A stretch of DNA of 64,000 bases from Acanthococcus lagerstroemiae (GCA_031841125.1 CM063110.1:18843626-18907625); one strand, 5' to 3'. Counted from the first letter of the stretch, positions 43,541-55,218 are shown. The notes: a model not told the origin generated them from the sequence alone. Numbers and translations are program-made.

Positions 43541-43830
43541 TTTCATCATCTTGTTTGTATTTGAACACTTTGATCCTTGTAAAAGTTTCATATGACTTTT
43601 CTTTCTCTATAATTCACTCTTATCTCTTTCAATATTATGAAACATTTTTGACCATTCAACTTTATCACAAGCTTCTTGTAAATCTACAAATGCTACATAT
43701 GTACCCAGAACTTTTTTCAGTATTTTCTCTAATAAAAGCCTCAAACATAAAATTACTCCTCGCTTGCGTCCATCTTTTTATGCTACAAAAAAGGCCTCGT
43801 ATATAATATTTGGCATAAGGCATCGCATCT
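43540..43830 (-). pseudogene. LINE reverse transcriptase relic (block with F-x-D)
   Basis: Read on the minus strand in a frame without an ATG, about 43790-43610 gives GRKRGVILCLRLLLEKILKK, then VLGTYVAFVDLQEACDKVEW and SKMFHNIERDKS. The TYVAFVDLxxAxDKV segment is reverse transcriptase block A, with the first catalytic Asp present. A following NFYKDQSVQIQT matches the usual NLYKNQTA(V)I block. The family differs from the RTE copies at 1-12 kb and resembles the relics at 45900-46380 and 60360-62120 (RxxRGxIL/GTREAVLAVRL). Stops and short length make it inactive. Confidence 0.65.
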
Positions 43831-43867
43831 GGAAAATACATGCACCGATGCACGTATATGGTCCAAC

Positions 43868-44125
43868 GAAAACACAGGTCACATTTGTAACTAGACCGAT
43901 TTGTGACTAAAAATGTAACAAAAAGAATTTTCAGCCAAACCGAAAGGTAATTTTATTTTATTTTATTTTCTGAATGGCTGAAAATTTTAGCTTATCACAC
44001 TCTGGGCACAATTCGGATACGAATTTTCATAAAATTAGTTTCCTGATTAGCTGAAACTCCAGCTGTCACATTCTCAGCCACAAGTCGGTCGTGTCTCAAA
44101 TGTGACCGATGTTTTCGTCAGTAGG
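43868..44125. mobile_element. MITE with inverted ends of about 50 bp
   Basis: Left ACGAAAACACAGGTCACATT and right (inverted) ACGAAAACATCGGTCACATT continue as GTAACTAGACCGATTTGTGA and GAGACACGACCGACTTGTGG. The interior carries TCAGCCA/TTAGCTGAAA words. No clear target duplication and no ORF. It lies 40 bp from the reverse transcriptase relic. Confidence 0.7.
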
Positions 44126-44129
44126 GGAG

Positions 44130-45890
44130 GTTTTCTTACCTAATTCGAGAAAGCACGACAGATACTGAAACTAGAAAGCAAATTCTATCAGTTTACAGTG
44201 GTTATAAAAAACAAAGAAAAAATCACGAATCTTTTCGGCTCTGTTCTGCGCTACTTAACTGTTGTCGATTCTTCTCACCACTTTCAGTATCTTCGTAGTG
44301 GATATGGATAACAAAGAGAGTATTGGAGACAGCGCTGGAAAGTGAGCTCTTTAGGAGATGTGATAATCAAAAAGATGAAGTTATTATTTTTAAACTTTTA
44401 TAGCCGTATAAGTACATTGGAAGTTGTAACATAAATACGTCAAAACTTGTAGGTAACCTAATGTTATGTACAGGGTGTCTCAGATTGAATGAATTTCCCA
44501 ACTTACTATGAGTGCTTGTACAATGGTTTGCCTACCCTATGGAATGAAATGGATGAGGTATCTAGTAAAATGTATTTCTCAACTTCTATCATGAACCTTT
44601 CTATTCCTCTATGTTCAGTGACGTAGCCAGCCTAGTGTTCGAGGGGGGCCTGATTTCGACCAAAGGGGGTGAGAGTGCTCGTGTTAGAATTATAAAAACC
44701 ACTATTTGACACAATCACAAAGGAGGTGAACCCCCTCAATGCCCCCTTCCTCCCCGGTGGAAACGCTGCTGCTCTACATTGAAAACCTGAATAAGTCTTG
44801 GTAGTTTAAAAAAAATGTTTGTAACTTATTGGAGGTAAAATGTGTCAAAGCGCGAGCCTGACTGAATTCAAATAAAGTTTGAAAGTTCGTAAGGAGTAGA
44901 CAGAAAGTGAGATGCAGAAGAAAGAAACAAAAAAAAAATTCAAAAACAGGAGGAAAATTAGGGTAACAGAATCAGAAAGAAAATGATATAAGTAATACTG
45001 GAAAATATTAAATGAAACAGGAGAGATATAATAATTTATAGTTGTAAAAAATATAGAATAGCTAAACAAGAGAAAATGGTAAAAGAAGAAGAAAGAAAAT
45101 GACAGAAAAGTAGCTATTTTACAACTTTGTACCTAGAATTATTTCGGAGGGTCTCACTTATCAATTGTCAGCCCCTTGAACCCCTCACGTCATGGCTCCA
45201 GTTGTAAAATATTATTCAATTCATATCATACATCAGTTTGTATCGACTGATAATGTAAGTACTCTTTTTCGAAGTACTGTTGAAAAATTTCAGTATCAAA
45301 ACGACCCAAAAATTTTCACAAATTATATCCTTATAAAATGCATTTTCAGTTGGCTATACAAGCTTATGAGGTCACTGTATGTTTTGAAAATCTTTTCATA
45401 CTCTCAAGACCCCATTAGTTCAGAATACCTTAAAATCCCGCGAAAAATCTCAGTATCAAAATGATAAAAATACTACAAATTGACAAAGGATAATGTTGGA
45501 AGTTCAATTTGCTACACTAAATCTAGTGGAGTCAATGTTGGAAAGGAACTTCAGTTTGTAAGACATTATGACATAATCAGTTATTACATATATGTATGTT
45601 CTCTTGTCGGATAAGTCTTCATTATGTCTTACTCAGTCAGGGTAAGTCTTCATTATGTTGAATTAAGGAAGCAACAACCAACTTCCAAAGCAAGAACCTA
45701 TTCTAACTAATAACATAACACTCACTGATTGAACAGATTACACAACCAATAGGAACATACCAAATAGGTTTTATCATACGGTATAACACACCATCATAAA
45801 TATAGGACGACAAAGAGAAAAGTGTTAGGGTACTCCACTGATGACGGCATAGCAGCCGAAAGCGCTCTGGACTACAGAAGGAAGAAATTG
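44130..45890. other. Noncoding stretch
   Basis: CAGTGACGTAGCCAGCC at about 44619, followed by GAGGGGGGCC, is a typical hAT-type MITE start; the partner end was not found. About 44870-45110 is A- and G-rich. I see no gene. Confidence 0.4.
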
Positions 45891-45899
45891 TGAATTGGC

Positions 45900-46380
45900 A
45901 CACCCTAAATATAGAAGGCAGGAAGTAATATTATGTTTGAGACTTTTATTAGGAAAAAAGACTGAAAAAAGGTTTGGATTCGTATGTAGCGTGTAAGTGA
46001 TAGTATAGTCATTAGATGGGAACAAAATCCAATAAATATGGAAATAGGAGGCGAAAAAAATAAAGGAGGTAAAGGAATTCGAATACTAAGGTAGTCTGAT
46101 AACGTAAGATTGAAGAAGTAAAACAAAAATAAAGAGTATTATTATAGAACAAGCTGGGAGAATTTTTTTTTTTTTTTTCCAAATAGGAGACATATTTGGG
46201 GCAAATATAGATTTGAAAGTACGGCCGAGATTTCTTCGAACTTGTACTTGGAATACAACATTTTATAGATGGGAGACCTGGACAGTAAGAACACAAGGAA
46301 AAAAGGATAGAAACTTTCGAATTGTGGTGTTATCGGAATGCTATGAATATATTATCGTGTCGTATTCTGTCGGAATATGA
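45900..46380 (+). pseudogene. LINE reverse transcriptase relic, internal deletion, C-terminal part
   Basis: In shifting plus-strand frames the sequence reads GRKEVILCLRLLLGKKTEKR (about 45915-45980), then EAKKIKEVKEFEY.GSLIT (about 46050-46100), WETWTVRTQ (about 46270) and MWCYRNAMNILSCRILSE (from 46322). These are, in order, the block before the catalytic Asp, the VxEFxYLGSxIT block, the C/WETW block and the MWCYRRML block of insect LINE reverse transcriptases. The central catalytic region is deleted. Same family as the 43.6-kb and 60.4-kb relics. Confidence 0.55.
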
Positions 46381-46764
46381 CTTCATTATGTTATGTACCT
46401 TAGTGTGTCTTATTTCTTATTATGTCCGATTAAGTCTTCATAAAATCCTACCGGGGGTTGGTTGGGTCTCTAGTTTTGATTATTATTTGAACTCTGTGAG
46501 CGTAGGCATTATCGGAGAAACAAGGAGGCTAATCCTTTCGACCACTTTTTGAGAAAGGCAACTCAATCCCTTAGAAAATATAAAATATTGAAAAGACATT
46601 ACAAATCTATTATTATAAGGGCTAAAATCAACTTTTTGATCAGGGTAACCCCCTAGTTCCTCACCACAGACCGTACAACTGAAGCTAGCTTTTGAAGGGA
46701 AAGAGTAAAATGAAACCCTTGTGTTACAATCCTGGCCTTTAGCTTGTTCCATAATGATAGATTT

Positions 46765-47140
46765 TAACCTCTCTACTCAGTGCAACACATAGCCCAGACA
46801 GCATCTAGTGCTTAAGTAAATACAAAGGAATTTCCTAGTTGTGTAACACCCTTCTCATTCTCTTTTTCTTATTTTTTTTCCATTTTGATTCTTTCTTTCT
46901 TTCTTATTCTTGTTTTCCTCATTGTTTTTCTCTCTTTTTCCCTTCGCACTTTTCGTAACCTCTCTACTTAGTCCAGCACATGGCCCACACAGCATCTAGT
47001 GCTTAAATAAATAAAAGGAATTTCCTAGTTGTGTAGCACCCTTTCATTTTCTGTTTCTTTTTTCCCCCTTTTTTATTCATTCTTTCTTACTCTCGTTTTC
47101 CTCTTTGTCTTTCTCTCTCTTCCCCTTCGAACTTTTCGAA
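46765..47140. repeat. Tandem duplication, unit about 190 bp, two copies
   Basis: TAACCTCTCTACT(C/T)AGT, GCATCTAGTGCTTAA(G/A)TAAAT, GGAATTTCCTAGTTGTGTA(A/G) and CACCCTT occur at about 46765-46850 and 46956-47043. Each is followed by a pyrimidine-rich stretch ending TTCG(C/A)ACTTTTCG. Two copies, moderately diverged. The minus-strand frame before it (46752-46483) contains SKASFSCTVCGEELGG and may be a zinc-finger relic. Confidence 0.75.
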
Positions 47141-47289
47141 GATGAAAATCCTGTTTTAGACATCAGGCTCCCATTATGGCACTCGGCTTCTGACCACCAT
47201 CCGGTTACATTATTATAAAAGAGGAAAATAATCGTCTCGACGTTTCCACTTTCGAGTGCCCTTTCATCGTGAGCCAGTCGCACTCGGTG

Positions 47290-49560
47290 TGCCTACAATC
47301 TTAAGTACTCAACAGTTGGCTCAAATTACAATAATTCTCGTACGAGGAAAAGTGACGGACATCAGTGGTCGTAAAAAAAAGAGGAAAAAACGGATTTCAA
47401 AAAAAAAAAGAAGTAGAAAAAGCTAGAGAGACTGCTGGCTGTCTTATCCATTCTTCGCGAACGGAAAGCGAGCTAGAGGGCGCAGAGAAGACGCAAGCAT
47501 CGCGACCGACTTCTCCGGGTAATATATTTAGTTTCCTGACTTTCGCCCAAAATTTCGCTGGCGAAAACGGCGCGGCGGGCGCGCGTGAAGTGGCTCGGGG
47601 AAATGTAGAGAGCCAACAACGATATAGCGGATGAAAGAGACACAAAAAGGACAAGCCGAGGGCGGGTAAAGTTTTAAAACAATAAAAACACACACCCATA
47701 CACACGCATTTGGGATGTCGGCCGTTAAATGGGAAAATTGCGGCATTGGCAAGAAAAGGCGCCGCCGCCACCTCCGCCTCCTCTGCCACCTTCGCCACCG
47801 CGCACCGATTTCGTCTTTTCAGCGTTCACTTTTTAAGCCTGATGGCGTGAAAGAGATTACCAGCAGTAACGGCGGCGGTTTTTGGAGAAGGATAAGAGAG
47901 AGTGAAAAACGCCTCACCCCTCACCCCCAAAAAAGAGAATATGAAAATTCACCGGCCGAGGTAAAAACGTCGAGTGTACGCGTGCGGATGTATATAACGT
48001 TTAGGCCATTAGTCCGATCTTGATTGTTAGTATTTTACCCCCTTCCTGTTCTAATTGGGATTCTTTCCGTTTTCGCGGATATTTTCGTGCGCAGCTTTTT
48101 TTTTTTTTTTTTTTTTTTTTTAGTGGGTGCTTGCTATATTGCTATACGTACCTCACAGAGGCCCTCCTCCGGCACCTCTCAATCGGCAGCCCAGAGCCGT
48201 GCGGTATCCGACACTTCGCCGGTTTTAAACGCTAATAACGAGCGAGTTTTTCGCCGACATCGGCGGACGTAGTGAAGAAGGAGCGGGGAGGAAGAAGAAG
48301 GAGAGAGAAAAAAAAAGAGAAGCTGCGAAGCTTTTCTAACTTTGAAAAGGGTTTTCGTGCACGGTTTTGTAGTTTAGAAAATGTTCCACTTTCAATTTAG
48401 AGTCGCGATGCGGTGAGAGCTGCCTGTAGCAAACGACGCGGCGCAGCGGTGACGCTGTCGAATATAGACGTCGACGACAACGGCGACGAGAAATTTTCGC
48501 ACTCAAATTTGCCGTATACGTGTATATGCTCTCTCTCTCCCCATACAGCATACACACGTTCGCATACTGTACATGGAGGTTGGGGGTGGGGGAAGAATGC
48601 GAAAATGTATTCGTGAGTTCGCGTGCTGTGCGAAAAGAAATTTCGTTCGGCTAATACAGAAGTGAGAGGGCCTCCTGCTCTTTTCCTCGTACGTGAATCG
48701 AATTTTTTAAAGCATTTTATTCGTGCGGAAAGTCGGCCGTCTTTTTGGAGCACATCAGGCAGCCTTGAGTGTACGCCGAGCCGATTCTAAGAGCCGAGAA
48801 AGGCGTAAAAAGATCATCGCGCACGACTCGCGACCGGGGACGGAATACGAATTTACGCGCACGCAGCGGCTCCTCTTGTGTGTCGTGCGTTCCTTATTTC
48901 GCCGTCCATTGGCGAGGAGGACCCGCCTCTCCGGCGAAGAGTCGTGAAAAATTCGCTTTCGGTGAGAAGGAAACCTAATTTGAACCATAGTCAGCTAAGC
49001 GTGCTAATTTGCGGAGTCCCATTTCGTTACCGAGAGAGGAAAGAAACAGCGTACGGTGTCGCCTCGCCTTCTCTCATCGCAATCGAGTGCTCATTTGTCA
49101 ACGTGCTCGGCATCGTCGGACGGTCGCGGTCAACGGTTGTATTCGTCGACAGAACGCACGCACACACCTACGAGGCCGCAACGTCGACGACAACTCCTCG
49201 AGTTTCGAAATCTAGATTCGAGTGTCGCCGGCTTGTGTAAGTGGATTGCCCCGAAAGTAATAATTAGGGTTGCCCGCGCATTTCCACGGATTCCAAACGA
49301 CCCGTCAACTTCACGCAGCGTCGCACAGGGTTGCGAGTCCTTGAAACTGGCGAGCATTGCCCGGCAACCTGAAATAACAAAATTACGACATCTGATTAGC
49401 CCCTTCGTATTTCTGGAAATGCTCGTGTGTCTTAGAGGCCTTGGACCATTGTGCGGCGCTTTGTTTTGCCCTTCTCACGGTGGGATATTTGGAATCGTTG
49501 GAGTAGGTGCGACGGAATAAACCTTACAACCGTGTACCCGTCAGAAACTATTCACTCGAA
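47290..49560. promoter_or_regulatory. CpG-rich block, candidate promoter/5' UTR region (possibly of neuroligin)
   Basis: The block is non-repetitive, GC- and CpG-rich relative to both flanks, and has many overlapping frames on both strands with no protein family in any. It lies 5-7 kb upstream of the neuroligin coding exon in an otherwise repeat-filled area. TATATAACG occurs at 47991 and a donor-like CTTGT|GTAAGT near 49235, either of which could belong to a noncoding first exon spliced to the acceptor at 54491-54492. This is inference; no transcript evidence is available. A T-run of about 30 lies at 48090-48121. Confidence 0.35.
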
Positions 49561-51260
49561 TTTGGGGAAGGGGGTAGCCTTTAAATTTCTGAAGACGAAG
49601 AATAGGAGGGGAGGATCACCTTAGGGGCCATTGGTCCCCTAATTCCTAAGGTCTACTTGCATGTATTTTGAACAGAGGACCTCGTAGAGTCCTACAATCA
49701 CTCTGATATAAAACTCGTACATTCATATAGGGTAAGGATCTATAAGACTGTGCACCCAGTGCAAAAGTTACCATAACCTTTTCCACACTTCATTATAAGA
49801 CACGTTGTAATTTAAATCTTTATGTATACCATATCTGAGTTTCAGCTCGGTTGAGTGAATAGAAAACGAGTAATAAGCATTTTCCGAAGACATGTCATTT
49901 TTGATCTCTCAAAAAAAGGGTCTGTATGAGTGGGTAAGTCCGTAGAACTCTGCACCCTAAGAAAATGCCAATAATCCATACAAAAGTATTTATTTTATGA
50001 ATTTATTCACAGATTTCGCATACGTAACATTCCTGGCCCTTTTCGACACTCGCACATGCAGCATGAGCCCATTTCTGACACTCTTAAGAGCAAATCCATT
50101 CTTCGTCACATTTGGAACTCTGCCTCACGAATATTTCACTTGATATTGAGCCCATAGGTCGTTCGTGATGATAACTGTAATTAATGTTCAACTAATAATA
50201 CTGAGTCATTCGTACAACAGTTACAACAAGGGTAGTAGATGGGCGCAGAGGGTCTGGACCCCTTGGCTAAAATAGGTTTTTTACGGAGCTACGTGGGGCA
50301 AATCATGGAGGGGAGGGTGTAAAGGGCCAGGCAGGATGTAGCAAAAATATTTAGACCACCCCAAATTAACGGAGCTATCTCGCCCCTGAATTATAAAGGG
50401 ATGATAAAAACATCAAATGAAGTCTGCAGTCCTACAGAGCCTTTCAAATTGTATCTAGAATCATTTAATCATTCAAAAGCTGAAGAAATGTACTTTCATA
50501 TGGGCCAATAAGTCCAACTAAAGTTCAATAATTTTAATGAATTTTAATATAGGTAGGTTCAATAAAAATTTAAAAACAAGAAATTATGCATAATTTAAGA
50601 AAGGGTCAATTCTTGGGATCAGAAATCCCAACCTAAGTTTTTTAGACTTCTTTTCTGTATCGCCAAAGTACTCTAGCATACTCTGGGTGGTCCCTTTTTT
50701 TTTGTGGTCGTGATGAAACAAAAAGCCCGGGAAGAGTCCAATGAAAATCCAATATTTTAATTTTCAAATTTGTTAGACACCCTGATAAAATACTTAACGC
50801 CAACGTTCGAAAAACTGCTGTTAAATAATCCTCATATACCGCGGAAATATTCGAATTTCATTGTTCAAAAACTTCAAACCTCTATATAACGAGAAATAAA
50901 TCGAGATGAATGACAATTTTTTCCTCATTGATAATGGGTTTAACATAAGAGTCAGGTTTACGCGAGGTCCTTTCAGTTTCGAAACATCGACACTGCGCAG
51001 TCTTAGGAACCGTGCAGTCTTGCATAGGGGGCGGCCTCTATTTTTATAATTTTTCACTATCGGTCGGTTTACTTTCTGAACCAATTCAAAATGTTCTTTC
51101 TGGACCAATTCAAAATGTTGAAGAAAAATTCTGCCAAGTTTCAGCAAAATCGGCGAAGGCTAACATGGGCCTCAAATAAGATGTTGAAGTTTTTATAGGA
51201 TTTAACATAGAGCTCTAGAATTTGAGCTTCAGTGGAGAGAAGAGCTCCTCTTATGAATCT
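49561..51260. other. Noncoding stretch
   Basis: AT-rich unique-looking sequence. A short direct repeat GACCAATTCAAAATGTT/GAACCAATTCAAAATGTT lies at 51078-51117. The small frames at 50821-51335 are not convincing. Confidence 0.35.
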
Positions 51261-51269
51261 AAGAATTCT

Positions 51270-51850
51270 TTCCTGAGTTGATGTTTTTAGGGTTATGGAG
51301 TCCTTTCCTTCTTCGTAACCCGTTTCGGGCTCCACAGGGAGTTAATCGTCTGTTGTCCCAACTCTCGCGTTCTTTTTCTCTGAACAAGGGTTCTGTAGGT
51401 TGCTGAGTTCATTTTTGAAGTTCTTCTCCTTTCACCTTACTCTTTTGGGCTCCATATAGGGAATTGATCTATATTAATTCCAATTTCACATTCTTTGTGC
51501 CTGAATAAGGGTTCGATCTTAATTGGTAAGGAGAAGGCGAACAGAACTCCAGAAGAGTCGTTGAGGTAATTTCTGAGGTCCTGCTCCCCTCCACCTTTGA
51601 GTCTCACAAGGTGCTAATTTTTAATTGTGTTTCCGATTTTTACATTATTTATGTCTGAATAAGATGTTTCTTAGCTTGCTGAGTTTATTTTTAGAGATTT
51701 TTGCCCCTCACCTTTTGGGTTCCACTCCAGGGACTTGATCTTAATTATTCAAATCGCCTCGTTCTTTATGTCTGAATAAGAATTTGCTGAGTCGCTGGAT
51801 TCATCTTCAAGGTTCTTTTCTCCATTCTGTCAATCCTTCACGTTTATCAT
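51270..51850. repeat. Tandem repeat, unit about 120-150 bp, about four copies
   Basis: Recurring order: GGGCTCCA (51328, 51447, then GGGTTCCACT 51716), AGGGA(G/A/C)TTGATC, CGTTCTTT, TCTGAATAAG (CTGAACAAG 51380; TGAATAAG 51505, 51655, 51773), then TTGCTGAGTT and TTCTTCTCC..CACCTT. Step sizes are about 126, 150 and 118 bp. Confidence 0.65.
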
Positions 51851-52079
51851 ACTTGGGAAATCGTGGTGGTGTATCTCTGAATTTCATCAATGATCTGGTA
51901 CTCTACTGCGGTCACTTTTTTTTTATTGAGGTCTATGGCTGCACTTTTCTTCGTATGTTTATGAACGCCAGTCTGGAGTGTTCCATCAGATGATCGTTCT
52001 AAGATATGATCGAGATATTGTGTTTGTGTAACATGGAAAGTTTATTTTGTTAAAATCAGGCCTGTTTAGCAACTTTTGA

Positions 52080-52520
52080 AATTTAGGAACTTATTTGACG
52101 ATTTTCTCTATATTTTTTTGTGAGCTTTATAAGTTTTGAGTATCTAAAGACTCTTCCAGATTTGAGTGAAACGTTTAATGGCGTATTTACGCCAGAACAA
52201 TATTTCTCAGCGTCTTTCCAGACTTGTTGAGACCATTCTAGATTTGTTGAAGGCTCCTGATGACTTATTTCAGACTTTTCAAAACTTTTTAAAGGTTTTT
52301 TACGATTTGATTCAATGTCTTTAAGACTCGGTCATATATTTACTCAACGTTTTCGTGACCTATTAGAAACTTATTCAGATTCTTGGAGACTTGATTAGGA
52401 CGGTTCTAGATTTGCTTAGGACCCTGAACCTTCAAAATTCTTCAAGCCTCTTCATGAGACTTGTTTTGGACGCGCTAATACTCTTCCAGACTGGTTCAAA
52501 TTCGTCAAGGTTTGATCATG
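52080..52520. repeat. Quasi-periodic array of about 20 bp, GACT-type (site 2)
   Basis: CAGACTTGTTGAGACCATT, CTAGATTTGTTGAAGGCTCC, CAGACTTTTCAAAACTTTTT, AAGACTCGGTC, CAGATTCTTGGAGACTTGAT, CTAGATTTGCTTAGGACC, GAGACTTGTTTTGGACGC and CAGACTGGTTCAAATTCG follow one another. The plus-strand frame 52391-52582 is a by-product. Confidence 0.6.
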
Positions 52521-52589
52521 ATCCTCTAAATAAAAAAAAAGATTTTTCAGAAAACGAGAATGAATATCAAAAGACAAAGTAACTTAAGC

Positions 52590-53125
52590 GACGAAAAAAT
52601 CGGTCGTTTAGCATACGAACAGCCTTTCGCAAGAGTGTTATAAGTCCAGTTTTGGCGGTTTTGAGTTAAGCGGTGTAACAGAAAGTACTTCTTACGAAGA
52701 ACCCGATGGTACTACTGAGTTTCCCGCGCAATCACTAAAAAAAAACGATGTTGGGATTTTGCAAGGATGTTATAAGTCCATTCCAACGTTGAACGTTCAC
52801 CATCCACAGGTGAGATACGCCCTCTGCTCATTCACGGATTTATAACATTTTATACAACTTAACACTTCACCTATTTGTTCAAAATGTTACAAGTCACGAC
52901 TCGTTTTTTCTGCAGCTCTACAAAATGCGTTATAACTAACCTAAAAATTTGAAACTAAAGGCAGCTGTACCGAAAGGGTGCTGCTACTTACTATTTTTTT
53001 CAGACTGCCAACACTGCCCCGATCCTCGCAATTCGTACAAAAATCTTCTTTTTGCTCTCCTGTAAAATTGCGTCTTTGGACTTATAACACTTTTGCAAAA
53101 GCGTGTTCATACTTTGTCACTGTCA
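52590..53125. mobile_element. Inverted-repeat element with internal GTTATAAGTCCA repeats
   Basis: GCATACGAACAGCCTTTCGC, then AAGAGTGTTATAAGTCCAG (52610-52655) faces GTATGAACACGCTTTTGCAA, then AAGTGTTATAAGTCCA on the opposite strand (53115-53075). A third copy (GCAAGGATGTTATAAGTCCA, 52758) is direct to the left one at 133 bp, and weaker versions lie at 52880 and 52930. No ORF; probably a MITE or foldback element. Confidence 0.6.
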
Positions 53126-53739
53126 CTTGATGTCTAGGTTTTCCGATATGTTTTTAATTGAGAATGCGGGAAACAATTCCTATAGTATTTTATTTTATTT
53201 TTTTTTCGAGAAAACGAGGATTGCGAATTCTTATTTCACGATTTTATCTTAAATTCTCAACAAAAATGGTCAAAATATCGGGAAGTGGGATATTTTTTTT
53301 TGGGGGGGGGGCATCACTGGTGTTGTGTAGAAAAACTATTTTCTAAACTAACAGAAATGTACCAAAGGCCAGAAGCGCAACATTTTTATATGGTGAATGA
53401 GTACTCAGAGCATCTGCCTATTGACCCAGAGGGACCTATTTCATAAGAACGTGAATCATGACTGACAGTTTGCACATTTTTTTGGTACCAAAAGACTGAG
53501 ACTTGTGATTGGTAAAATAACGTTCACGGTTTCTTGTTTTTCATGCCTTTTTTTTTTTTTTTTTTGTTTTTGTTAGAAACTTTGAACTTGCTCGAAACGA
53601 TTTGTAAACTTGTTATTAGTAAGCAAATCTTTCGGAAAATTTCATGTGTTGCGAAATTATTCCTGTCCTTGTCTTCCACTCATGATGTCATGACACTCAC
53701 TTTGCCGCCAGTGGGCCTAAATAAGCCGTAAAAAGGTCT

Positions 53740-54045
53740 TACACCAACGTGGAAGATTCTTGCGTGAAACTAGTAAGCCTCGAAAAATCCTAATCAAGTA
53801 AGATTCTGAAGAATTCTAAATTACCTTGGAGAAGTCTCAATCAAACTTGGAAAAGTCTAAATGAGTGTGAAAGAATCCTGAGTGGGTCTCCAAGCATCTT
53901 ATCGTTCCAGAAACGAGTGTTAAGAAGAAGCTTCCAGCCTTAGACAAGTCTTGAAAAGTCTTGAATAGATTCAAACGAACCATTAGGAAACTAAACAAAA
54001 AGGGAAGTCCAAAGTGAGTCTGAAAGGATGTCATTGAGTTTTATA
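53740..54045. repeat. Quasi-periodic array of about 20 bp, AGTCTTGAAA-type, opposite orientation (site 3)
   Basis: AAGATTCTTGCGTGAAACTAG, CTTGGAGAAGTCTCAATCAA, CTTGGAAAAGTCTAAATGAG, GACAAGTCTTGAAAAGTCTTG and GGGAAGTCCAAAGTGAGTC are the reverse-complement style of sites 1 and 2. It lies directly upstream of the neuroligin 5' UTR. Confidence 0.55.
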
Positions 54046-54492
54046 GTCATATTAACTACCAGCTGCCGTCTCCAACCCTTCACTAGGGATCCTCGTTTTT
54101 CCCTCGCAGACGTTCCATCATCATTTCCACGTTGACAACACGCTAAGTCGACAATACCAGAACACAAACACGCGTCTAAGTGTGCCGGAAATTAAACACA
54201 ACCACCGTAAATTACATCGACGCTCTTTTAAATTTTAACTCAAACAAATTTCACCACTTCGTGTTTTTTTTCCCCCAACAACCCGATTCTGTATTCAAAC
54301 GTGAACCGTCAGCGTACACATAAAACAATGTTAATAACGGGGGAAAAAAAGAAGAAAAAAAAAGAAGGAATTAACGCGCGCCCTTCTCGCTCGTTCGCAC
54401 CGGAAGCCGCGTAATTTAAATATCAGAGGTTGAAATACCATGCAGCTCGTGTCTTCATTATGTTTAATTTCCACTCGCTTTCCTGTTTCCAG

Positions 54493-54767
54493 GTAACCCG
54501 GCAACAATAGAAGCGGCAGCATCGCATCACCGCCGCCTCCGCCAGCTCGTCCAAAAGCTCCGAAATCGCGCTCGCTTTTATTTGGGACACGCGCGTCCCC
54601 GCCAGCTCGGCCAGCGACAGCCGCGAACCGCCCTCGTCGTCAGTTGCCGAGATTTCGCGTACAATTCGCCGGAGCCGGCGGACGAGCGGCCGCGTACGCG
54701 TGTCATGGGTTAGACAGCGGTTACGATGGATGGCAGAGTAATCTGTCATCCCGGCTGACCCCGCGCG
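54493..54767 (+). other. Nlg: 5' UTR part of the neuroligin exon, with splice acceptor
   Basis: A strong acceptor (CTCGCTTTCCTGTTTCCAG, ending 54492) is followed by GC-rich sequence up to the ATG at 54768. This implies a 275-nt untranslated segment in the coding exon and at least one further upstream noncoding exon. The minus-strand frame over this region (54423-54920) is an antisense shadow. The acceptor is predicted, not proven; the exon could instead be a transcription start. Confidence 0.55.
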
Positions 54768-55218
54768 ATGCAGGTGCCCTTGTCGTCGTACCATTACTTC
54801 GTGGTGCACCTCAATCTTCTGTGGCTCATATGCGTGTGTAACCACTTCCGCGGATGCCAATCCTTCGCCAAACACAAGTACAGCACACGCATCGTACGCA
54901 CCAAATACGGACCGCTGCAAGGCATCATCATTCAGAACCTGCAGGTCGAGGCCTTCCTCGGCGTGCCGTACGCGACGCCGCCGCTCGAGTCGCTCCGCTT
55001 CATGCCGCCGGTCACGCCGTCCCTGTGGACGAAGACCAGACCGGCCGACTCCTTCTCGGCCGTCTGCCCGCAGAAACTGCCCGACATATCAAACCGCACC
55101 GAAGCGCTGCTGCAGATACCGAGGGGCAGACTAGTCTACCTGGAGAAACTGCTGCCCTTGTTGGCCAACCAAAGCGAAGACTGCCTATATCTCAACATAT
55201 ACGTGCCCAAGACGACCG
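54768..55218 (+). CDS. Nlg: Neuroligin, first coding exon (partial gene)
   Basis: The 150 codons plus one base encode the N-terminus of a neuroligin, a postsynaptic cell-adhesion protein with an inactive type-B carboxylesterase-like ectodomain that binds presynaptic neurexin. Residues 1 to about 34 form a signal peptide (FVVHLNLLWLICVC core). The esterase-like fold begins at TKYGPLQGIIIQ (45-56), then VEAFLGVPYATPPLESLRF (60-78). SEDCLYLNIYVP (136-147) is the family signature, with Cys139 expected to pair with Cys100 (VCPQ). RLPDxxNxT..IPRGRLxYLxxLLPLLANQS is characteristic of insect neuroligins rather than digestive esterases. NRT (109) and NQS (134) are potential N-glycosylation sites. The exon ends in phase 1 at a GTGAGT donor (55219); translation past it stops at TAG. 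The ATG has a purine at -3. Catalytic-triad positions, transmembrane and PDZ-binding tail lie in exons beyond the window. The exon is GC-rich relative to its flanks, as expected for conserved coding DNA. Confidence 0.93.

Noticed and set aside
48090..48121. Long T-run as a retroelement tail
   Set aside because: No element adjoins it on either side; it is treated as a simple homopolymer.
47365..49520. Many overlapping frames on both strands in the CpG-rich block
   Set aside because: None resembles a protein family; CpG-rich DNA has few stop codons, so overlapping frames are expected by chance.
54423..54920. 165-codon minus-strand frame over the neuroligin exon
   Set aside because: It is antisense to strongly supported neuroligin coding sequence; GC-rich conserved coding DNA often leaves open antisense frames.
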